A program made the translations under genes and the position numbers. This document shows positions 1 to 9,818 of a stretch of DNA of 64,000 bases, in pieces. How positions within the stretch are numbered: the stretch's first letter is position 1; each line of letters opens with the position of its first letter. The DNA is from DATBLE01 sp963734065. Lineage in GTDB: Bacteria > Actinomycetota > Thermoleophilia > Gaiellales > Gaiellaceae. The stretch covers positions 496,001-560,000 of the forward strand of contig CAVTFN010000003.1 in assembly GCA_963734065.1 (NCBI GenBank), in the 5' to 3' direction. The notes beneath the pieces were generated by a model, which had not been told where the DNA came from, did not search any database, and was given only the letters and a program-made list of their open reading frames with translations.

Positions 1-205
1 CCTTCGACACCGCGACCGAGCTCTCCACGTGGCCGACGAGTGGATGCGAGCCGTCGACGCCGCTGTCGATGATGCAGACGCGGACGCCCTTTCCGGTTGC
101 GCCGCCCCAGGCCCACTCGCGCGTGACCTCGGCCGGCCAGTCGGTGGCCAGGGCGATCTGCCCGACGGCGTCCGCCGGCAGGCTCCAGGCCGGAAGCTCG
201 CTCAC
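1..205 (-). CDS. S8 family serine peptidase (subtilase), N-terminal part
   Basis: The frame runs off the left edge, so only about 68 N-terminal residues are visible. They contain the subtilase Asp-box IIDSGVDGSHP (catalytic Asp about residue 47); the His and Ser boxes lie outside. GTG at 205 is the only plausible start, because an in-frame TAG, the stop of the preceding gene, lies four codons upstream. No clear signal peptide precedes the Asp-box, suggesting a cytoplasmic or leaderless protease. It follows an 83-residue unknown protein and an ECF sigma factor in the same orientation. Substrate unknown; the family call is firm. Confidence 0.85.
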   Translation of the reverse strand, partial: MSELPAWSLPADAVGQIALATDWPAEVTREWAWGGATGKGVRVCIIDSGVDGSHPLVGHVESSVAVSK

Positions 206-214
206 GTGCCGATG

Positions 215-466
215 CTAGTCCGAAGCCAGGCGAACGTGGAGATCGGCGAGGAGGGCGGAGCTGGGCTCGACTCCTTCGGCGGCCAGCGCGGCCTCGAGAT
301 CGTTGAGGATGCGTCGACGCAGCTCCGCGTCCGCCTGTGCACGCGCAACGAGATCGTCCAGCGCGGCGCGAGCGGCAGGCAGCTCCTGCGCCGCCCGCAC
401 CCACCCCTCGGGTGCGGGCGGGAGAAAGCGCAGCAGCGTGCCCAGTGTCTCCTCGTCGTACTTCAT
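215..466 (-). CDS. Small protein of unknown function between ECF sigma factor and subtilase
   Basis: 83 residues, mostly helical, with no signal peptide or membrane segment. A distinctive N-terminal stretch reads RFLPPAPEGWVRAAQELP and is followed by an Ala/Leu/Arg/Glu-rich helical region. There is no zinc-finger (HxxxCxxC) anti-sigma signature. The stop is 9 bp before the subtilase start and the ATG is 43 bp after the sigma factor stop, so the three genes look co-transcribed. It could be a regulator of the sigma factor or a substrate or partner of the protease; neither is shown by the sequence. I recognise no named family. Confidence 0.75.
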   Translation of the reverse strand: MKYDEETLGTLLRFLPPAPEGWVRAAQELPAARAALDDLVARAQADAELRRRILNDLEAALAAEGVEPSSALLADLHVRLASD

Positions 467-509
467 GCGTTCACTCCGCTAGACGATCCGGGGCGCCGTT
501 TTCTTCCCG

Positions 510-1022
510 TCATGCCTCGAGGCGCTGCCGGAGCCGGGCGAGGCAGCGCGAGATGCGGCTCGCGATCGTGCCGGACGGGATTCCGAGCTCCTCGCCGATC
601 GTCCGGTAGCTCTCGTCCCGGCAGAAGAAGCGTTCGAGCACCTCCTGGCACTCCTCGGGCAGCTCCTCGAGCGCCTCACGGACGGCGAACGCCTCGTCGA
701 GCTGCTCGATCGTCGACTCGATGCCGTCCGGCTCGACGTCGGAGGGCTCCTCGCGCTTGCCCGCGGCGATCCGGTCGAGGCAGACTCGTCGGGTCAGCTG
801 TGCGATCCAGGGACGGAGCGCCTCCGGGTTCCGCAGCGATCCGAGCCGGCCGTAGACCCTGACGAAGACGTCCTGGAAGGCATCCTCGGCGTCGGCGCCT
901 TGGAGCCGGTAGCCCTGGGAGCAGATCGCGAACACGTAGCGCGAGTAGCTCCGGACGAGGTCGTTCCACGCTTCCTGGTCGCCTGCCAGGCACCGCGCGA
1001 CCAGTTGCTCGTCACTTGGCAT
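510..1022 (-). CDS. ECF-type RNA polymerase sigma factor
   Basis: About 170 residues, typical of ECF (group 4) sigma factors, with only regions 2 and 4. Region 2 shows EDAFQDVFVRVYGRL and a WIAQLTRRVCLDRI core-binding segment. Region 4 shows LPEECQEVLERFF followed by a helix-turn-helix (YRTIGEELGIPSGTIASRISR). A longer frame reaches 1097, but ATG at 1022 begins exactly where ECF homology begins (MPSDEQLVARCLAGDQ) and lies 19 bp after the upstream gene. No membrane anti-sigma gene adjoins it; the next gene is the 83-residue unknown. It probably directs a small regulon including the peptidase genes. Confidence 0.9.
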   Translation of the reverse strand: MPSDEQLVARCLAGDQEAWNDLVRSYSRYVFAICSQGYRLQGADAEDAFQDVFVRVYGRLGSLRNPEALRPWIAQLTRRVCLDRIAAGKREEPSDVEPDGIESTIEQLDEAFAVREALEELPEECQEVLERFFCRDESYRTIGEELGIPSGTIASRISRCLARLRQRLEA

Positions 1023-1041
1023 CCGCGCGGTCGAATCCGGG

Positions 1042-1560
1042 TCAGACGCCCGCGTCGAGCGCCCGGGAGGCGGAGTACCGCGCGTCGTCGGCGGCACGCA
1101 ACGCGTTGACCAGCCGCGGATCGTCCGGCTGCACCGTCAGGTTCGCGCGGACGAGGTGGGCGGCGGCGGCGGAAGCTCCGGCGGCGAGCGCGGCGGCGCC
1201 GGCGGCATCGGCACGGACGAGGCCGTCGCAGCGCTCGGCGACGACGAGCGCCAGCGCGGCGACGTCGGCCGCCGCCTCGGCGATCTCGAGCGGCAGGGCG
1301 GCTGCCCGCTGCATGTGCCGCTCGAGCTCGGCGGACGGCGTCGCCAGGGCGACCAGCGCGGCGGCGAACACGTCCGCATCTGCCTCGGCGAGCACCTCGA
1401 GCCGGTCGGAGAGCGCGTTGGCCTGCGCGACGACGCCCGTGGCGTCAGGCCACGAATCCTGAGACGCCCGGGCCACGTCGGCGACCAGGCGGGCGCCTGC
1501 GGCGGCGGTACGGCCGGCGGCATACCCGGCTCCACGGGTAGGATCGGGTTGATTTGACAT
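1042..1560 (-). CDS. Cyclodeaminase/cyclohydrolase family protein (FTCD C-terminal-like)
   Basis: 172 residues, Ala-rich and all-helical, resembling the formiminotransferase-cyclodeaminase C-terminal domain used in folate one-carbon metabolism. Visible landmarks are the GYAAGRTAAAGARLVADVAR helix near the N-terminus and repeated amphipathic helices ending in ARYSASRAL. It lacks the formiminotransferase half and no histidine-degradation genes lie nearby, so a catalytic role is not established. The start is ATG at 1560, which overlaps the -35 element of the divergent dnaK promoter; a TAAAAT box at 1578-1573 could serve this gene. Function is assigned by fold resemblance only. Confidence 0.7.
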   Translation of the reverse strand: MSNQPDPTRGAGYAAGRTAAAGARLVADVARASQDSWPDATGVVAQANALSDRLEVLAEADADVFAAALVALATPSAELERHMQRAAALPLEIAEAAADVAALALVVAERCDGLVRADAAGAAALAAGASAAAAHLVRANLTVQPDDPRLVNALRAADDARYSASRALDAGV

Positions 1561-1582
1561 AAGATGACTTAGATTTTATCCT
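1554..1582 (+). promoter_or_regulatory. dnaK operon promoter
   Basis: TTGACA (1554-1559), a 17-bp spacer, then TATCCT (1577-1582): a near-consensus housekeeping promoter. The -35 hexamer overlaps the first codons of the divergent cyclodeaminase gene. Only one ACTCA half-site (1590-1594) resembles HspR's HAIR operator; no full HAIR or CIRCE was found. Confidence 0.75.
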
Positions 1583-1619
1583 GTTATGAACTCATATCGG
1601 CGAAGGAGATGGCAGCACT

Positions 1620-3527
1620 ATGGCAAAAGTGATCGGAATCGACCTCGGCACGACCAACTCGTGCATGGCCGTGATCGAGGGTGGCGAGCCGACGGTGATC
1701 TCGAACGCGGAGGGCGGGAGGACGACGCCGTCCGTGGTCGCGTTCACGAAGGACGACCAGCGACTGGTCGGCACGCCGGCGAAGCGCCAGCAGGTGACCA
1801 ACCCGCAGAACACCGTCTTCTCGATCAAGCGCTTCATGGGCAGGAAGTTCGATGAGGTCTCCGAGGAGATGAAGATCGTTCCATACGAGGTCGTCAAGGG
1901 GCCGAACGACGACGTCCGGGTCAAGGTGGGCGACCACGAGTATGCGCCACCTGAGCTCTCGGCGATGATCCTGCAGAAGCTGAAGACCGACGCCGAGGCG
2001 TACCTCGGCGAACAGGTCACCGACGCGGTGATCACGGTCCCGGCGTACTTCAACAACGCGCAGCGCGAGGCGACGAAGGACGCCGGCACGATCGCGGGGC
2101 TGAACGTCCTGCGCATCGTCAACGAGCCGACGGCGGCCGCGCTGGCGTACGGGCTCGACAAGGAGGGCGCCGACCAGACGATCCTCGTCTTCGACCTCGG
2201 CGGCGGCACGTTCGACGTGTCGATCCTCGAGCTCGGCGAGGGCGTGTTCGAGGTGAAGGCGACCTCGGGTGACAACCACCTCGGCGGGGACAACTTCGAC
2301 AAGGCGATCGTCGACTGGATGGCCGCGGAGTTCAAGAAGGACCAGGGCATCGACCTCTCGACCGACCGGATGGCGCTCCAGCGCCTGTACGAGGCGGCCG
2401 AGAAGGCGAAGATCGAGCTCTCCTCGACGATGACGACGCAGATCAACCTGCCGTTCGTCACCGCCACACCGGAGGGCCCCAAGCATCTCGATCTGCAGCT
2501 GACCCGCGCGAAGCTGAACGAGCTCACGCACGACCTGCTCGAGCGGACCGTCGGCCCGACCAAGCGCGTGCTCGAGGACGCGGGGCTCGATGCGTCCCAG
2601 ATCGACCACGTCGTCCTCGTCGGCGGCATGACCCGCATGCCGGCCGTCCAGGAGAAGGTCAAGGAGACCGTCGGCAAGGACCCGCACAAGGGCGTCAACC
2701 CGGACGAGGTCGTCGCCGTCGGCGCGGCCATCCAGGCCGGCGTCCTCAGGGGCGAGGTCAAGGACGTCCTGCTCCTCGACGTCACCCCGCTCTCGCTCGG
2801 GATCGAGACGAAGGGCGGCGTGTTCACGAGGCTGATCGACCGGAACACGACGATCCCGACGAAGAAGGCGGAGATCTTCTCGACCGCCGAGGACAACCAG
2901 CCCTCGGTCGAGGTCCACGTGCTCCAGGGCGAGTCGGAGATGGCCGCCTACAACAAGACCCTGGGCAAGTTCCAGCTCGTCGGCATCCCGCCGGCGCCGC
3001 GGGGCATGCCGATGATCGAGGTCGCGTTCGACATCGACGCGAACGGGATCATCCACGTCACGGCCAAGGACCAGGGAACGGGCAACGAGCAGCAGATCAA
3101 GATCGAGGGCGGCTCGGGCCTGAAGTCGGAGGAGGTCGAGCAGATGATCAAGGACGCCGAGGCGCACGCCGGCGAGGCGCACAGGCTGCGCGAGCTCGCC
3201 GACGCGAAGAACAACGCCGAGGCGCTCGCGTACTCGACCGAGAAGAGCCTCAAGGAGCACCGCGAGTCGCTCGACGAGGGCGAGGCCTCGACGATCGAGG
3301 GCCGGGTCATGGAGCTGAAGACCGCGCTCGACGGCGACGACCTCGCCGAGATCCGGTCGAAGACGGAGGCGCTGCAGGAGGCCTCGCACAAGCTCGCCGA
3401 GGCGGTGTACGCCCAGGCGACCGCCGCGCAGGCGGCGGCCTCCGGCGGCGGCAACGGGGCGGAGCCCACCGACGACGAGGTGATCGAGGACGCCGAGGTC
3501 GTCGACGAGGAGGCTCCCACCTCGTGA
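1620..3527 (+). CDS. dnaK: Molecular chaperone DnaK (Hsp70)
   Basis: 635 residues, the usual length. The ATPase domain has GIDLGTTNSC at the N-terminus and DLGGGTFD at 192-199. The interdomain linker DVLLLDVTPLSLGIE leads into the substrate-binding domain, a helical lid and an acidic tail. It refolds proteins with DnaJ and GrpE, both encoded immediately downstream. GAAGGAG at 1602-1608 precedes the ATG by 11 nt. The stop overlaps the grpE GTG start (GTGA), implying translational coupling. HspR, encoded at the end of the operon, is the expected repressor; its operator is not obvious here. Confidence 0.99.
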   Translation: MAKVIGIDLGTTNSCMAVIEGGEPTVISNAEGGRTTPSVVAFTKDDQRLVGTPAKRQQVTNPQNTVFSIKRFMGRKFDEVSEEMKIVPYEVVKGPNDDVRVKVGDHEYAPPELSAMILQKLKTDAEAYLGEQVTDAVITVPAYFNNAQREATKDAGTIAGLNVLRIVNEPTAAALAYGLDKEGADQTILVFDLGGGTFDVSILELGEGVFEVKATSGDNHLGGDNFDKAIVDWMAAEFKKDQGIDLSTDRMALQRLYEAAEKAKIELSSTMTTQINLPFVTATPEGPKHLDLQLTRAKLNELTHDLLERTVGPTKRVLEDAGLDASQIDHVVLVGGMTRMPAVQEKVKETVGKDPHKGVNPDEVVAVGAAIQAGVLRGEVKDVLLLDVTPLSLGIETKGGVFTRLIDRNTTIPTKKAEIFSTAEDNQPSVEVHVLQGESEMAAYNKTLGKFQLVGIPPAPRGMPMIEVAFDIDANGIIHVTAKDQGTGNEQQIKIEGGSGLKSEEVEQMIKDAEAHAGEAHRLRELADAKNNAEALAYSTEKSLKEHRESLDEGEASTIEGRVMELKTALDGDDLAEIRSKTEALQEASHKLAEAVYAQATAAQAAASGGGNGAEPTDDEVIEDAEVVDEEAPTS

Positions 3528-4030
3528 CCGAGCGCGAGCTCAGGCAGACCGAAGGGACGGACCCCGCCGAGGCGGGGTCTGTCCCCGAAGAAACGGTCGA
3601 GGAACTGACCCGGCAGCGGGACGAGTACCTCGACTCGCTCCAGCGGCTGAAGGCGGAGTTCGACAACTTCCGCAAGCGCACGGAGAACGAGCGCGCCGCG
3701 CAGGCGGCGCGGGCGAGCGAGGCGCTGGTCAAGGAGCTGCTGCCGGTGCTGGACGACCTCGAGCGTGCGCTCGAGGCGGCGGAGAAGCACGAGGAGGCGA
3801 AGCTGGAGGAGGGGGTCGGGCTCGTCCATCGTGCGCTGGCGGGCGTGCTCGCCCGCACCGGCCTCGCCGAGATCGAGACCGACGGTGCGTTCGACCCGCA
3901 CGTCCACGAGGCGCTGCTGGCGCAGCCCGTCGAGGGAGCCGAGCCGGGATCGGTCGTGCAGGTGCTCCAGAAGGGCTACCGCCTTGGCGACCGCGTCCTG
4001 CGGCCCGCGAGGGTGGTCGTGTCTGAATGA
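3524..4030 (+). CDS. grpE: Nucleotide exchange factor GrpE
   Basis: 168 residues. A disordered N-terminus is followed by the long coiled coil (VEELTRQRDEYLDSLQRLKAEFDNFRKR region) and the C-terminal beta domain with GLVHRALAGVLARTGL and YRLGDRVLRPARVVVS. It releases ADP from DnaK. GTG start overlaps the dnaK stop and its own stop overlaps the dnaJ ATG. Oddity: codons about 11-22 are formed by a 32-nt near-perfect palindrome (3554-3585) that belongs to the GGGGTC/GACCCC repeat family found between genes here, adding GTDPAEAGSVPE to the disordered tail. Confidence 0.97.
   Translation: MTERELRQTEGTDPAEAGSVPEETVEELTRQRDEYLDSLQRLKAEFDNFRKRTENERAAQAARASEALVKELLPVLDDLERALEAAEKHEEAKLEEGVGLVHRALAGVLARTGLAEIETDGAFDPHVHEALLAQPVEGAEPGSVVQVLQKGYRLGDRVLRPARVVVSE
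3554..3585 (+). repeat. Palindromic repeat inside grpE coding sequence
   Basis: Arms GGGACGGACCCCGCC and GGCGGGGTCTGTCCC flank a GA centre; 14 of 15 positions pair. The core matches the GGGGTC-n-GACCCC palindromes at 8224, 8344 and 47472. Its length and phase keep grpE open. Confidence 0.85.
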
Positions 4031-5085
4031 GCCAGTCGCTCTACGAGACCCTGGGCGTCGCGAAGAACGCCTCGGCCGACGAGATCAAGAAGGCGTACCG
4101 CAAGCTCGCGCGGCAGCACCACCCGGACGCGAACCCCGGCGACTCGGCGGCCGAGGAGCGGTTCAAGGAGGTCCAGAACGCCTACGACGTGCTCTCCGAC
4201 CCGGAGAAGCGCAAGCAGTACGACACGTTCGGCTCCACCAACGGCCGCGGCGCGCCGGGCGGCGGGTTCACCGAGGGGTTCGACTTCGGGAACCTGGGCG
4301 ACCTGGGCGACATCCTCGGCGGGATGTTCGGCGGCGGCGCGCGCGGCGCCCGGGCGGAGCCGCGCGGCCAGCGCGGGAACGACGTCGAGGTCCAGGTCAA
4401 TCTTTCGTTCGAGGACGCGCTCGAGGGAGTCGAGACGAAGATCCCCGTCAGGCTCGAGCTCGCCTGCCACACCTGCCACGGCTCGGGCGCGAAGCCCGGC
4501 ACCGCGCCGATCGTCTGCCCGCTGTGCGGCGGCCGCGGCGTCGTCGCCGAGAGCCAGGGCTTCTTCTCGCTCTCGCAGCCGTGCCCGCGCTGCCGCGGGA
4601 ACGGAACGGTGATCGAGGATCCGTGCCCGACGTGCCGCGGCACCGGCCGCGAGCGCCGGACGAAGCGGTACACGGTGAAGATTCCCGCCGGCGTCAAGGA
4701 CGGCTCGCGGATCCGCCTGAAGGGCAAGGGCGAGGCAGGCTGGGGCGGCGCCCCTGCGGGCGACCTCTACGTGGTCACGCGGGTCGAGCCGTCGAAGACC
4801 TTCACGCGGCGCGGCGACGACCTGGTCGTCGACGTTCCGGTCAAGTTCGTCGACGCCGCCCTCGGCACGAAGGCCTCGGTTCCGACTCCGGACGGGTCCG
4901 TTCAGGTCAAGGTGCCTGCCGGCTCGCAGGACGGGAAGCTGCTGCGGGTCAAGGGCAAGGGCGCGCCGAAGCTGAAGGCCTCCGGCCGCGGCGACGTCCT
5001 CGCGCGTCTGAAGATCGAGGTGCCGAAGAAGCTGTCGAAGCGCGAGCGCGAGCTGCTCGAGGAGCTGAAGCAGGTGTCGACCTAG
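4027..5085 (+). CDS. dnaJ: Molecular chaperone DnaJ (Hsp40)
   Basis: 352 residues. J domain with HPD at 32-34, a Gly/Phe-rich segment (GGGFTEGFDFGNLGDLGD), four CxxCxGxG zinc-binding repeats (CHTCHGSG, CPLCGGRG, CPRCRGNG, CPTCRGTG), then the C-terminal substrate-binding domains. It stimulates DnaK ATPase and delivers substrates. ATG at 4027 overlaps the grpE stop (ATGA). The G of the TAG stop begins a downstream GTG for a small membrane protein. Length is slightly shorter than the E. coli protein because of a short Gly/Phe region. Confidence 0.98.
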   Translation: MSQSLYETLGVAKNASADEIKKAYRKLARQHHPDANPGDSAAEERFKEVQNAYDVLSDPEKRKQYDTFGSTNGRGAPGGGFTEGFDFGNLGDLGDILGGMFGGGARGARAEPRGQRGNDVEVQVNLSFEDALEGVETKIPVRLELACHTCHGSGAKPGTAPIVCPLCGGRGVVAESQGFFSLSQPCPRCRGNGTVIEDPCPTCRGTGRERRTKRYTVKIPAGVKDGSRIRLKGKGEAGWGGAPAGDLYVVTRVEPSKTFTRRGDDLVVDVPVKFVDAALGTKASVPTPDGSVQVKVPAGSQDGKLLRVKGKGAPKLKASGRGDVLARLKIEVPKKLSKRERELLEELKQVST

Positions 5086-5369
5086 TGGCGAAGCACGACG
5101 ACCTGCTCCAGCAGGGCCCCCAGGAGGCTCCTGAGCCCGAAACGGCCGAGCAGCGGAGCAAACGGACCGGCTGGGGCGCAGCCGGGGGCGGCATCCTCGG
5201 CGGCGGGGTGGCGGCGGCCAAGTTCGGCGGGCTGACCAAGATCCTCTTCTGGCTGTTCGCGTTCCGGGCGGTCGACAACGCCTGGCGGTTCGGAACCTGG
5301 GCCGGCCTGGCGGTCGTGGCCGCGGCGATCGTCGCGTTCGCGCTGATCCGCTCGCGGAGGCATGCGTGA
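5085..5369 (+). CDS. Small membrane protein in the heat-shock operon, unknown function
   Basis: 94 residues. A charged, Gln/Glu-rich N-terminus (VAKHDDLLQQGPQEAPEP) is followed by a glycine-rich segment (GWGAAGGGILGGGVAAAKFGG) and two hydrophobic stretches, LTKILFWLFAFRAV and AGLAVVAAAIVAFALI, ending in RSRRHA. One or two membrane helices are likely. GTG at 5085 shares a base with the dnaJ TAG, and the stop overlaps the hspR GTG, so the gene sits tightly between dnaJ and hspR and should share heat-shock control. I do not recognise a named family; a membrane stress role is only inference. Confidence 0.75.
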   Translation: MAKHDDLLQQGPQEAPEPETAEQRSKRTGWGAAGGGILGGGVAAAKFGGLTKILFWLFAFRAVDNAWRFGTWAGLAVVAAAIVAFALIRSRRHA

Positions 5370-5752
5370 CGACGACGACCGACTACGAGCGCCCGCGCTA
5401 CATGATCTCGGTCGCCGCCGAGCTCGTCGGCATGCACCCGCAGACCTTGCGCATCTACGAGTCGAAGGGCCTCGTCCGGCCCGGCCGCACGCCGGGCGGG
5501 ACGCGGCTTTACTCCGAGCACGACCTCGACCGCCTGCGGCTGGTCCAGCGGCTGACCACCGAGCTCGGGCTCAACCTCGCCGGCGTGGCGCGGGTGATCG
5601 CGCTCGAGGACGAGCTCGCCCAGATGCGGGCGCGTTTCGACCGGCTCGAGGCGGACATGCGTGAGACGATCGGCGAGGTGCACCGCCAGTACCGCCGCGA
5701 CCTCGTGATCTACCGCAAGGAGTCATCGTTCCCGGCAAGGAGAACCACCTAG
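5366..5752 (+). CDS. hspR: Heat-shock repressor HspR (MerR family)
   Basis: 128 residues. The N-terminal MerR winged helix-turn-helix reads MISVAAELVGMHPQTLRIYE followed by the conserved GLVRPGRTPGGTRLYSEHDL wing. A coiled coil (residues about 80-115) follows. In actinomycetes HspR represses the dnaK operon and clpB, using DnaK as co-repressor at HAIR sites. GTG start overlaps the upstream stop; clpB starts 3 bp downstream. Its placement as last-but-one gene of the operon fits autoregulation. A full HAIR site was not visible upstream of dnaK. Confidence 0.95.
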   Translation: MTTTTDYERPRYMISVAAELVGMHPQTLRIYESKGLVRPGRTPGGTRLYSEHDLDRLRLVQRLTTELGLNLAGVARVIALEDELAQMRARFDRLEADMRETIGEVHRQYRRDLVIYRKESSFPARRTT

Positions 5753-5754
5753 AG

Positions 5755-8220
<2,466 letters not shown>

Positions 8221-8386
8221 TCCGCGGGGTCAGACCCCGCACGAGAGCGTCACGAATCCGTCACGAAAGCATCGCGAGCCGTCCCCATCGGCGCGTAACC
8301 ATGCGGGGCGATCCCCTGTGCACGAAGCGTCACAGTCCCGTACGGGGTCAGACCCCCTGCAGAAGCGTCAACAAGCGTCCACAGGC
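8221..8386. repeat. Intergenic repeat cluster downstream of clpB
   Basis: This 166-bp space between convergent genes holds two palindromes, GCGGGGTCAGACCCCGC (8224-8240) and GGGGTCAGACCCC (8344-8356). Between and after them are degenerate direct copies of CGTCACGAA (8248-8256, 8259-8267) and AGCGTCA(A/C) (8326-8333, 8364-8370). Neither palindrome is followed by a T-run, so they are not classic terminators. Spacing is too short and irregular for CRISPR. Confidence 0.7.
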
Positions 8387-8800
8387 TTACGGTTCCGCGT
8401 CGGTGAAGAAGTCGGCGCCTGCCTGCTCCGGCGGCGCGCCGTAGATGAAGACCACGACCTCCTCGTCGCCGTCGTTTTGCAGCTGCAGCGGCGTGCCCGG
8501 CTCGACCGAGACGACGCTCTCCGGCGGCAGCTCCACTCGCTCGGGCGGCTCGCCGAGGTGCATCGTCAGCGTCCCGGCGAGGACGACGAAGACCTCCTCC
8601 TGCGCATGGTCGGCGTGGCGGCGGCCGCGGCTGCGAGGCGGATAGCGCCAGAGCCGCGCCCGTGACTGCTGCAGCCCTGCCGGGCCGGTGACGTCGGCGG
8701 CGAGCCGGACGGGCTCGCCCTCGGGACTATCGGGCCGTGTGCGCTCCTCGTACCCGTGATCCCCGGCCCGGACGACGTGGTAGCCCATCCGTCGGATCAT
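8387..8800 (-). CDS. Cupin-domain protein
   Basis: 137 residues with a single cupin barrel. The first motif is visible as RRHADHAQEEVFVVLAGTLTMHLG (metal ligands His, His, Glu) and the second as PGTPLQLQNDGDEEVVVFIYGAP, in which the usual second-motif His is replaced by Leu-Gln. It is probably a small-molecule-binding or isomerase-type cupin; substrate unknown. Start is ATG at 8800 (MIRRMGYH) or ATG at 8788. A TAGCGT box at 8809-8804 lies 3 nt before 8800 and overlaps the -10 of the divergent gene at 8820, so 8788 is possible. The 3' end converges on clpB. Confidence 0.8.
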   Translation of the reverse strand: MIRRMGYHVVRAGDHGYEERTRPDSPEGEPVRLAADVTGPAGLQQSRARLWRYPPRSRGRRHADHAQEEVFVVLAGTLTMHLGEPPERVELPPESVVSVEPGTPLQLQNDGDEEVVVFIYGAPPEQAGADFFTDAEP

Positions 8801-8819
8801 CGCACGCTACGCTCGCGCG

Positions 8820-9029
8820 GTGTCTCTCGCGGCGATCTCGGACGTCAGCCCCGGCCAGTTCATCCTCGCCGTCGTCCTCGCCGCGGTGCTTTCGATGTGG
8901 GTGTACTGGCACGCGAGCAGGCACGGCAGCCGGCACGCGACGGCGTGGGGCGTGCTCACATTCCTGTTCGCCGGGCTCGCGCTACCCCTCTACTTCATCC
9001 ACTACTTCCTGACCAGACGGCGCTTCTAG
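8820..9029 (+). CDS. Small two-helix membrane protein, unknown
   Basis: 69 residues with two hydrophobic segments, PGQFILAVVLAAVLSMWVYW and AWGVLTFLFAGLALPLYFIHYF, separated by a His/Arg-rich loop (HASRHGSRHAT). A hairpin membrane protein with basic C-terminus (LTRRRF). GTG at 8820 is preceded by TACGCT (8808-8813) with a 6-nt gap, so the transcript may be leaderless. The next gene begins 3 bp after the stop, so the two membrane proteins form an operon. No named family recognised. Confidence 0.75.
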   Translation: MSLAAISDVSPGQFILAVVLAAVLSMWVYWHASRHGSRHATAWGVLTFLFAGLALPLYFIHYFLTRRRF

Positions 9030-9032
9030 GAC

Positions 9033-9818
9033 ATGCCTCGCACCGCCAGCAAGAGGCGCCGCCCGCCGCGGCAGCCGCAGCCGCTGCCGCCTCCGCTGCC
9101 GCCCGAGGAGCGCTCGGTCGGCCAGCTCGTCGCGGAGACGATCCGCTTCTACCAGCACCACTTCTTCCAGACGCTCCCGCTCGGCCTTTCCGTCGCGGCG
9201 CTGACGCAGCTGACCGTCGCCTTCGGCCACCGGCCGGTCGAGCCGCGCGGGCATCCGCCCCCACGCGACTTCCACCAGCCGAGCTCGCTGCTCGGCGGCG
9301 GGATCGAGGTGACCATCCTGCTCGGCGCGCTGCTGCTGACCGCGTCATACATCGTCGCGATCGTCCTCGTCACGGGGAAGCGGCCCACCGGCCGCGCGCT
9401 GGCGATCGCCTACGGACTGGGCGTGCTCGTCTTCCTGCCGGTGCCGCTGCTCGCGCAGCTGCTCGTCCTGCCCGCCGTCGCGTATCTGGCCCTCGTCGGG
9501 TGGATCGTCCCCGCCGCCCTGCTCGAGAACAGAGGCGCAGCGGACAGCTTCCGCCGTTCGTACCGACTGGCGCGCGTCGACTTCGTGCACGCGGTCGGCG
9601 GGCTGGCGACGCTCGTGATCGTCTTCTACGTCGTCCGGCTGATGCTGGCCCTGCTGCTCCGGACCGGAAGCGAGGTCACGGAGCGGTCGGCGGCCCTGCT
9701 CGCCGACCTCGTGCTCTCGCCGATGCTGTTCGTCGGCGCCGCGATCCTCTACCTGGACCAGGCTGCCCGCGTCCGTGTGAGGGCGAGTAAGCTCGAGGCC
9801 CCGACCCAGGAGGCGTGA
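9033..9818 (+). CDS. Multi-pass membrane protein, unknown
   Basis: 261 residues. A Pro/Arg-rich cytoplasmic N-terminus (QPLPPPLPPEERSVGQL) precedes about five to six membrane helices, including VTILLGALLLTASYIVAIVLV, LLVLPAVAYLALVGWIVPAAL and LATLVIVFYVVRLMLALLL. The motif ENRGAADSFRRSYRLARVDFVHAVG in a loop resembles the repeated ALRRSWRLVRG..W loop of DUF-type integral membrane proteins of Actinobacteria. Probably co-transcribed with the preceding small membrane gene; its stop overlaps the next ATG. Function unknown. Confidence 0.75.
   Translation: MPRTASKRRRPPRQPQPLPPPLPPEERSVGQLVAETIRFYQHHFFQTLPLGLSVAALTQLTVAFGHRPVEPRGHPPPRDFHQPSSLLGGGIEVTILLGALLLTASYIVAIVLVTGKRPTGRALAIAYGLGVLVFLPVPLLAQLLVLPAVAYLALVGWIVPAALLENRGAADSFRRSYRLARVDFVHAVGGLATLVIVFYVVRLMLALLLRTGSEVTERSAALLADLVLSPMLFVGAAILYLDQAARVRVRASKLEAPTQEA

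Noticed and set aside
1584..3389. 601-residue open frame antisense to dnaK
   Set aside because: Arg/Leu/Asp/Val-rich shadow of the opposite strand, with no domain. Extreme GC at third codon positions produces such frames throughout the window.
4182..4727. Antisense frame in dnaJ with Cys and Ser residues
   Set aside because: Derived from the complementary sequence of the zinc-binding repeats; no coherent protein features.
8240..8386. Repeats of CGTCAC resembling a CRISPR array
   Set aside because: Units are 7-9 bp, degenerate and irregularly spaced, with no spacers of uniform size and no cas genes.
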